From a virus, in the IMG/VR virus record IMGVR_UViG_3300047476_000201, positions 1-35,384 of that record: a DNA stretch of 35,384 bases; one strand, given 5' to 3'. Position 1 is the stretch's first letter, and each line of letters begins with the position of its first letter. Made by a program: the position numbers and the translations under genes. Below are positions 30,675 to 35,384 of the stretch, one piece after another. Below the pieces are notes generated by a model. It worked only from the letters and a program-made list of their open reading frames with translations, had not been told where the DNA came from and searched no databases.

Positions 30675-31108
30675 TCTTCAAATCCTGATATTTTCATTTC
30701 TCTTGCACGAAGACGTTCTTGACGTTCTTCTTCATGTCGGTCACATAGTGTCTTGACCCAACCACCGCCGCGCTTTTTACCCGGCGACCCACATTCTTCA
30801 CAACTATGATCCGCCCAGGCTTCTGCCATACGAACCATTCCGTGAATTTCATCATCACCGCCCTGATAATAGAAGCGTAGCCCGCCAAACTTTTCTTTAA
30901 TTTGTTCAACAACTACTTGTTCAATAACAGGTCGTGTTTCTCTATTCTGATTCCACCAATCGATACGACTTTGAATATTAGCACAAAGGCTTTCAATGAT
31001 AGGCCACCAACCTGGACCTACAGCAAAACCTCCGTATGGTTGACTAAACATTTTAGGAAATCGTTCTTCCATACGTTTAGCAAATTCTTCATACTGATCA
31101 TCTGTCAT
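30671..31108 (-). CDS. Conserved phage protein with C-terminal Cys/His zinc-like motif
   Basis: In this 145-residue protein the N-terminal half (FPKMFSQPYGGFAVGPGWW, then IIESLCANIQSRIDWW) and VEQIKEKFGGLRFYYQGGDD belong to a family I recognise in many phages. The C-terminal C-E-E-C-G...W-V-K-T-L-C-D-R-H (about 108-130) gives three Cys and one His in zinc-ribbon spacing. The function is unknown; the recurrent KEKFGxLRFYY block suggests a conserved protein-contact surface. ATGA-type overlaps join it to both neighbours. Confidence 0.7.
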   Translation of the reverse strand: MTDDQYEEFAKRMEERFPKMFSQPYGGFAVGPGWWPIIESLCANIQSRIDWWNQNRETRPVIEQVVVEQIKEKFGGLRFYYQGGDDEIHGMVRMAEAWADHSCEECGSPGKKRGGGWVKTLCDRHEEERQERLRAREMKISGFEE

Positions 31109-31890
31109 GATAATTTCCTATGTTTCTTGTTAATGTCTTCTACTCTACCTAACAACTCTAAATCTGTACCTAAGTCAATGGCTTCCATTTGTATCGCGGC
31201 AATGTCTTTGGGAAAACACGCACCTCCCCAACCATACTCACCATCTGGTCCTGGAACATCCATGTGTGTTGTTCCGATACGTTGGTCGTATCTTGCAAGT
31301 TCTTTAATATGACTCCATTCAACATCGTGCGCATCTGCTAGTTTTTTAAAGTCGTTCATGAACGTTACTTTAGTGGCAAGATAACTGTTCATCATATACT
31401 TGAACAAACTGGCACTTTTAATGTCGCTGAGTAAGAAGTTTTTGCTCTTAACATTACTAGACATGATAATATCTCTAGCACGTTCGCAAACTTCAACATC
31501 ACCGCCTAGTATAAACACATCTGTCTGTTGGTAATCACTGATATGGTTACGTGCTGTAAGAAACTCTGGACTATAAACAATGTTTGGATATTGTTTGTGC
31601 AGACGTTCGTAGACGCTAGGAGGTGCAGTAGTCTTACAAATAATTGGAATGTCGTTTCTCAAACTAACTAGCAACAGTTCCTTCAGTGTGGCTTCTAAAA
31701 TACTGGTATCACAGTGACCATCTTCAGTACTAGGACTAGGAACGCATACATAAATGCCGTCACAGTCTAGCATTTCTGCTTTGCTGACACTGTCGTGCAT
31801 TTTAGGATCGTGGATTACAACTTGGTCGTGACGATGAGCCCAGCCAATGGCTGAGCCTACGTAACCAAATCCTATAATACCTATTTTCAT
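31105..31890 (-). CDS. Short UDP-glucose/GDP-mannose dehydrogenase-like protein
   Basis: This 261-residue protein starts MKIGIIGFGYVGSAIGWAH (NAD-binding GxGxxG at 7-12), with PSPSTEDGHCD (51-61), SPEFL (107-111), the Lys/Asn block KYMMNSYLATKVTFMND (Lys164) and the catalytic-Cys motif GGACFPKD (222-229, Cys225). These are the first two domains of UDP-glucose 6-dehydrogenase. The usual C-terminal UDP-binding domain (full enzymes ~390-450 residues) is absent, with a natural-looking end HRKLS. It might use a different sugar nucleotide or act with a partner. Precursor supply for surface-glycan or DNA modification is inference. ATGA overlap with the upstream gene. Confidence 0.82.
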   Translation of the reverse strand: MKIGIIGFGYVGSAIGWAHRHDQVVIHDPKMHDSVSKAEMLDCDGIYVCVPSPSTEDGHCDTSILEATLKELLLVSLRNDIPIICKTTAPPSVYERLHKQYPNIVYSPEFLTARNHISDYQQTDVFILGGDVEVCERARDIIMSSNVKSKNFLLSDIKSASLFKYMMNSYLATKVTFMNDFKKLADAHDVEWSHIKELARYDQRIGTTHMDVPGPDGEYGWGGACFPKDIAAIQMEAIDLGTDLELLGRVEDINKKHRKLS

Positions 31891-32117
31891 CTAAGTGCGT
31901 CCATTGTTAATTCTTTACCATATACGTGTGCTACACATTTAACATAACCATTCTCCATGGCCCATTGTAGATATTCTCTAACACGAACAGGACAGTCAGG
32001 GGTGACATGTATCATTGCTCGTGGATACAATGCAAGACCATCGTCGATATGAAAGTTAGGGTCACCTTGACGTATGGTACGTATGTCTTTATCCCTAGTT
32101 ACATTGTAAGTTATCAT
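31887..32117 (-). CDS. Small protein, function unknown
   Basis: This 76-residue protein (MITYNVTRDKDIRTIRQGDP..., CPVRVREYLQWAMENGY, VYGKELTMDAL) is alpha/beta with two cysteines and no membrane segment. I do not recognise it with confidence. Four-base ATGA-type overlaps on both sides place it inside the ligase-to-phosphoesterase operon. Confidence 0.6.
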   Translation of the reverse strand: MITYNVTRDKDIRTIRQGDPNFHIDDGLALYPRAMIHVTPDCPVRVREYLQWAMENGYVKCVAHVYGKELTMDALR

Positions 32118-32365
32118 GACTTCAACGAATCCATTGTTTGTTTCTTTGCTTCTTCTTTGACTTCTTGCCTGTGAATAGTTTGAAGTCCCCGGAACATTTC
32201 TTCAATTACATGAATAATAGCATCTTTGCCATCTTCAGTCAAATGACTGTACTCCGGACTCACTGAACTTTCATGCCAAACACGTTGGTTCTTGCTGAGT
32301 TCTAGCAAAGATCCATACAACATATCTTTGTGCATGGAGCGTCGAATATCATATTTTCTCGCCAC
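32114..32365 (-). CDS. Small helical protein following ligase, GTG start
   Basis: I start this at GTG 32365 (83 residues, (M)ARKYDIRRSMHKDMLYGSL), because a GAGGG ribosome site lies 7 nt upstream and it overlaps ligase by only 17 nt. A longer reading frame to 32554 would sit 200 bases inside ligase and add an unrelated hydrophobic stretch. ATG 32335 is the next alternative. The sequence YDIRRSMHKDMLYGSLLELS, then SSVSPEYSHLTEDGKDAI, is one I associate with small phage proteins of unknown function. The C-terminus is a charged helix (RQEVKEEAKKQ). Confidence 0.65.
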   Translation of the reverse strand: MARKYDIRRSMHKDMLYGSLLELSKNQRVWHESSVSPEYSHLTEDGKDAIIHVIEEMFRGLQTIHRQEVKEEAKKQTMDSLKS

Positions 32366-33671
32366 GGTCAAACCCTCTAAAATGTAGGAAGCGCGGAAAG
32401 CGTAGAGAGTAACTTCCATCCTGATTTTGCGTAATCGCATCAGCACGGACTTCCACAATCTGCCCAATAAGGGCTTCACGATCAGTCCAAAAAGTATCAC
32501 GGTCGGAATCACTAAAACCAGAACCAACATTAACTCGGATTGATTTACCATCATCTACACCTTCACATACAAGAGCACCTAGTTTACCAACATTACGGCC
32601 AGTGCCTTCTTCAACAGCCACCACAGTCAACGACACTTCAATAAATGGCTTGAGTTTGAGCCATGCATGACTGCGTTTACATTCGTAGGGCGCCTTAGGA
32701 TCTTTGATCATAATACCTTCGTAGCCACCATCGATGGCCATGGCATTAATATCTTTGAAACGCTTCTTACCTTCGTCTGTATTCAAGTCAACTTCTTCAT
32801 AGGTCAAACAAGTGACATTAGGCAAGTCTTCTTGATGCTTTTCTACCCATGCTTTAACATAAGCACTACGAGTTTCTTGATCTTTATCCCAACGACCTTC
32901 TTGAAACTTGTCCAACGGCGCTAGGTCAAACAAATGCAATACTGCATCATTAGCGGCAACATCGCTCTTGCGATGCACTTGCTTCATCAAGTCTTGGAAA
33001 CTGCTAGACATAATTTCTCCGTCTAGCACAAGATCATACTTGGGAGGGTCTTTCTTTACAACAGCACTGATTTGGTTCTTGATGTGTTCAAAGTTTACCA
33101 GTTCTTTACCATTACGGCTAAATTGATCAACACGGCCATCTGTGCGAACAATAGTAATAACACGAACACCGTCAAGTTTAACTTCGATGAGTTTCTTACC
33201 TGCAACTTTGTTCTCGTGGTTAGCACTATCGTGGGCAAGTTGACAACTAAAAACAGGCACCGCATAGTCGGGCCACTTCTTTTCCACAACCTTGTTAATG
33301 GTTTTCTCGCTAACGCCACAGCGTAGGTCTTTGATAAGGATACGACGATACCAGCCATTCCACTGTTTCTTAGTGGCTGATTTCATCATAGTCTGAATCA
33401 TGTCACGTGCTGTATTACCGGTGACATTGCGAGTAGTAAAGCCAGTAAGAGCGAGAGTAAAACTATCCCAAGGTAGGCCAGGGCCATCTTCATCTTTTTT
33501 CTCCGGGATTTGTTTCAATCCAAATGTAATCATAGGGTCAAGAGCCAAACGACACCCTTCGAAAAACTCGTCGTTGCCTGCTTCTGCTTGGGCAAGAATA
33601 ATGTCTTCTTTGTTCAGTCGACTAGCGTGGTCCTCCAAACTAGAAATAACAGCGTAGCAAGGGTCAGTCAT
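32349..33671 (-). CDS. 30: ATP-dependent DNA ligase (T4 gp30-like)
   Basis: In this 440-residue ATP-type ligase the nucleotidyltransferase motifs are all present: motif I EVKLDGVRV with adenylated Lys165, motif III LVLDGEI (214-220), IIIa VLHLFDLAPL, IV YEGIMIKD (317-324) and V WLKLKP (337-342). An OB-fold follows (VVAVEEGTGRNVGKLGALVC... and QIVEVRADAITQ). The N-terminal ~150 residues are the helical domain seen in T4 gp30. It would seal nicks in replication, recombination and repair, working with the phage replisome. A GGAG site and a near-perfect sigma-70 promoter lie upstream, consistent with early expression. Length is close to T4 ligase (487). Confidence 0.92.
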   Translation of the reverse strand: MTDPCYAVISSLEDHASRLNKEDIILAQAEAGNDEFFEGCRLALDPMITFGLKQIPEKKDEDGPGLPWDSFTLALTGFTTRNVTGNTARDMIQTMMKSATKKQWNGWYRRILIKDLRCGVSEKTINKVVEKKWPDYAVPVFSCQLAHDSANHENKVAGKKLIEVKLDGVRVITIVRTDGRVDQFSRNGKELVNFEHIKNQISAVVKKDPPKYDLVLDGEIMSSSFQDLMKQVHRKSDVAANDAVLHLFDLAPLDKFQEGRWDKDQETRSAYVKAWVEKHQEDLPNVTCLTYEEVDLNTDEGKKRFKDINAMAIDGGYEGIMIKDPKAPYECKRSHAWLKLKPFIEVSLTVVAVEEGTGRNVGKLGALVCEGVDDGKSIRVNVGSGFSDSDRDTFWTDREALIGQIVEVRADAITQNQDGSYSLRFPRFLHFRGFDRGEKI

Positions 33672-33698
33672 TCGGGCTCCTGTGTTAACTAATACTAT

Positions 33699-33727
33699 AT
33701 TTTACTGCCAAACGAACTCTGTGTCAA
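33699..33727 (-). promoter_or_regulatory. Near-perfect sigma-70 promoter for DNA ligase
   Basis: Minus strand: TTGACA (33722-33727), 17-bp spacer, TAAAAT (33699-33704; 5 of 6). The predicted start near 33692 leaves a ~21-nt leader with GGAG before ATG 33671. The -35 overlaps the 3' end of the preceding gene. Confidence 0.72.
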
Positions 33728-34409
33728 GTACCTTGACATAATTTAATTGAGTTTCCAGTGTTTTAGTTTGGAAGTTTACACCGTGTGCTTTTACTTTGGC
33801 ACGAATCTTTTGGACAACACCAACTTTACCTAATTCGATTTTATTCAAAAAGTTGACCAAATGTCCTGTGCTAGTCACTGCTTCATGTGCATAACAATTT
33901 AGTTTTTGGACAAAGCGTGTGTTGATGTATCTGACCTCCAAAATAATAGATTCGCCAACTTTACCAATATGTTCTTGTTTGGTAGCCTTGGCTTCTTTTT
34001 CAATACGTTTTTTAGAGATCTCTTTGTCGTAGGCACTAGGTACACTGGCCAATACACCAAAGTCTTTGAACATAACTTCGGGCTTTTGTGTGCTGGAAAA
34101 AACTCGTTGCATATAGTCGTTGAGTGTGTCTCCAATTACACCAAATGCTAGTCTACGATAATACTGAACAATAGCGTGGGCAGTGTCTGCATCTTGTTGA
34201 GTGACATTGACCAGCACCTTGTATTCTTTATCAGCAATTTCAGGAACCATCTGATAGCAAAGATGCTCTTTGTTGTTCCAGCGTGATTCACTTTCAGGAT
34301 CTGACGTTATAAAGGTGCTGGTACTGGTATAGCCTTTGGTCCTATATATGGCACAGGCCATTGTTAGTACTTCTTCAGCAGGCCACACGCGGTCATTAAC
34401 TGGAGTCAT
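33702..34409 (-). CDS. Protein of unknown function with OB-fold-like C-terminus
   Basis: From ATG 34409 (TAATATG junction with the upstream gene) the product is 235 residues. The N-terminal half (MTPVNDRVWPAEEVLTMACA...) is helical. The C-terminal ~90 residues (EHIGKVGESIILEVRYINTR, then GHLVNFLNK, KIRAKVKAHGVNFQTKTLET, QLNYVKVLD) resemble a recurrent phage pattern IGKVGExIxLxVxxxxxR...IxAxVKAHxxxxxxKxTxLxxV, which looks like an OB-fold strand set. Single-strand nucleic-acid binding is possible but unproven. It lies directly upstream of DNA ligase, fitting a nucleic-acid context. Confidence 0.65.
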   Translation of the reverse strand: MTPVNDRVWPAEEVLTMACAIYRTKGYTSTSTFITSDPESESRWNNKEHLCYQMVPEIADKEYKVLVNVTQQDADTAHAIVQYYRRLAFGVIGDTLNDYMQRVFSSTQKPEVMFKDFGVLASVPSAYDKEISKKRIEKEAKATKQEHIGKVGESIILEVRYINTRFVQKLNCYAHEAVTSTGHLVNFLNKIELGKVGVVQKIRAKVKAHGVNFQTKTLETQLNYVKVLDTEFVWQ

Positions 34410-34410
34410 A

Positions 34411-34653
34411 TTAGTCGAAGTGTAGAGATTGTTGTTGCATGAGAATATGTTTGCCCATTTCGTAAAGACCAACACCGCCTACGAGGTCCTTGACACAGAC
34501 ATGAATTTCTACATCGCCTTCATTGTCCATGCTGGCGACAACAAATTCTTCAAGGTCACCTTCTTCGATGCGTTTACGAAGGTCGTCGAGAACTTCTAGC
34601 AAGCCAGTTTTTTGTTTCTTCTTGCTAAGGTCTCTGATGTTAACTACTTCCAT
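34411..34653 (-). CDS. Small conserved phage protein, function unknown
   Basis: This 80-residue acidic protein (MEVVNIRDLSKKKQKTG...) has the segment EEFVVASMDNEGDVEIHVC and then KDLVGGVGLYEMGKHIL. The VASMDxxGxVEIHVCxKDLVGGVGL block is one I recall as conserved across marine phages without a function. It has a good ribosome site (AAAGGAG) and overlaps the end of the HNH gene by 14 nt. Confidence 0.65.
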   Translation of the reverse strand: MEVVNIRDLSKKKQKTGLLEVLDDLRKRIEEGDLEEFVVASMDNEGDVEIHVCVKDLVGGVGLYEMGKHILMQQQSLHFD

Positions 34654-35101
34654 TTTTAACTCCTTTGAGGTAATCTTTTTCTTTGTAAGTCTTAATCATA
34701 TGACAACGACAGCAAAGAGTTTGAATGTTTTCTGCCGTGTCTGCACCGCCATCACTTTTACGTTCTAAATGATCTCCGTGCATTACTCCTCGCATACAAC
34801 GTAACTTATGAAATGGGTCTTCGATGTCGTCAAACTGAGGATCGACTCTGGGATCATATCCGCACTTCTCACACTCCCAACCTCGATAGAATGTGTGTGG
34901 ACGATCCGCTTTGCCCATTCCACCGTACTCTGTTAATTGCAGTTGGTGTTCACGACAGTAACCATCACTACCTGGACCATCGAAGATTGTAAGGTCATTA
35001 TCACAATCTTCTAACTTACATTTGCATTGTAAGCGATATTGTTCCTTAAGGATACCCTGTGCTTTAAGTTTATCCTTATTTGGGTCACGTAACTTAGACA
35101 T
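34640..35101 (-). CDS. HNH endonuclease
   Basis: From ATG 35101 (MSKLRDPNKD) the product is 153 residues. The HNH core runs CEKCG (77-81), MHGDHLERKSDGG (107-119), ENIQTLCCRCHMIKT (124-138): the His-Asp-His triplet, the central Asn125 and the closing Cys/His pair, with two CxxC pairs for structural zinc. The N-terminal ~55 residues have their own Cys/His cluster (CKCKLEDC, C49, H52), probably a second zinc-binding element. It could be a homing-type nuclease or a packaging/recombination nuclease; it stands within the operon and not inside an intron or split gene, so a free-standing role is likely. Confidence 0.82.
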   Translation of the reverse strand: MSKLRDPNKDKLKAQGILKEQYRLQCKCKLEDCDNDLTIFDGPGSDGYCREHQLQLTEYGGMGKADRPHTFYRGWECEKCGYDPRVDPQFDDIEDPFHKLRCMRGVMHGDHLERKSDGGADTAENIQTLCCRCHMIKTYKEKDYLKGVKNGSS

Positions 35102-35103
35102 GA

Positions 35104-35384
35104 TTACCACAAGTCCTTCTTAGCAACAGTAAAACCGTTGTTAGCAGAATACTCTGGAGCCTTGAGTTTAGTACTCTTCTTGACTTGTGCAATCAAGAAC
35201 GGAATACCTGTACGCATTTCTGAAGCAAAACCACGCAGGCCCGACTCTGCATAGGACTCCGGGTTGGCCTTCTTGTACCATTCTTCGTAGGCCATTTTAA
35301 CCTTATCCCAAAACGGACCAGTAGGACCAAAGTCTCCATCGAAATATTCTTTGGTAAATGCCGCGAACTCTAACAAATATGCAT
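35104..35384 (-). CDS. Phage protein cut by window edge, function unknown
   Basis: The last 92 codons of a reading frame are open to the window edge. A TTG at 35374-35376 could start a 90-residue product, but no ribosome site can be judged, so I treat it as 5'-partial. The sequence (LLEFAAFTKEYFDGDFGPTG..., WDKVKMAYEEWYKKANPE, RTGIPFLIAQVKKSTKL) is soluble and alpha/beta; I do not recognise it. It ends 2 nt before the HNH start, so they share a transcript. Confidence 0.55.
   Translation of the reverse strand, partial: AYLLEFAAFTKEYFDGDFGPTGPFWDKVKMAYEEWYKKANPESYAESGLRGFASEMRTGIPFLIAQVKKSTKLKAPEYSANNGFTVAKKDLW

Noticed and set aside
30902-31312. A 136-residue plus-strand open frame across two minus-strand genes
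   Set aside because: It crosses the junction of two convincing coding genes on the other strand and resembles no known protein.
32366-32554. N-terminal extension of the small gene downstream of ligase (hydrophobic MLVLVLVIPTVILFGLIV stretch)
   Set aside because: It lies wholly within ligase in another frame; the GAGGG site before GTG 32365 gives a better start, so the apparent membrane helix is probably an artefact.
1-35384. tRNA genes, CRISPR arrays, insertion sequences, integrase or attachment sites
   Set aside because: I looked for cloverleaf-like conserved stretches, regularly spaced repeats and transposase or integrase motifs on both strands and saw none; a tRNA scan would settle the first point.

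Overview
This window looks like part of the genome of a marine T4-like tailed phage (a myovirus of the cyanophage/pelagiphage type). The evidence is a gp31-type co-chaperonin, an ATP-dependent DNA ligase, very large NDGTGD-type fibre proteins typical of marine T4-like phages, T4-style late promoters (TATAAATA and close variants ahead of structural genes), and dense packing with ATGA/TAATG overlaps and no gap longer than about 90 bases. No photosystem gene, tRNA, integrase, IS element or CRISPR array is visible. The host cannot be named from this sequence; consensus sigma-70 promoters show only that it has an ordinary bacterial RNA polymerase.

Layout. (1) 1-1308, minus strand: partial gp31 co-chaperonin, a small conserved protein, a stand-alone fragment resembling bacterial DNA polymerase III alpha (DnaE), and a small helical protein. 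(2) 1308-15062, minus strand: five fibre/adhesin genes, ending with a 2729-residue giant. (3) 15131-15696, plus strand: a zinc-ribbon protein and a Lys/Pro/Ala-rich basic protein. (4) 15686-20727, minus strand: UV-damage endonuclease (UvdE), a small unknown, a glycosyltransferase-like protein, a QueD/PTPS-like protein, a Rossmann-like protein, a two-helix membrane protein and a 552-residue fibre protein with an internal duplication. (5) 20810-24720, plus strand: two more fibre/adhesin genes, the second with a LamG-like domain and Calx-beta-like repeats. (6) 24717-35384, minus strand: about twenty tightly overlapping small genes, including ClpP, a WYL_2/SH3-like protein, a metallophosphoesterase, a short UDP-glucose dehydrogenase-like protein, DNA ligase and an HNH endonuclease.

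Regulation is unusually readable. Six minus-strand genes have sigma-70-type promoters with an exact 17-bp spacer, three of them perfect TTGACA/TATAAT. Structural genes and a few others have late-promoter octamers. At three early genes the -10 hexamer lies exactly 6 nt before the ATG, predicting leaderless mRNAs. At several starts the promoter sits inside an inverted repeat whose downstream arm covers the ribosome-binding site or start codon. Read-through RNA could fold and hide the start, while RNA begun at the local promoter would lack the upstream arm. That arrangement is the most interesting thing in the window.

Likely division of labour (inference): sigma-70 promoters drive early accessory, repair and host-takeover functions (ligase, UvdE, ClpP, phosphoesterase, QueD-like). 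Late promoters drive the adhesion apparatus, which takes up about 18 kb of the 35 kb. Many small genes are recognisable as conserved marine-phage families but have no known function.
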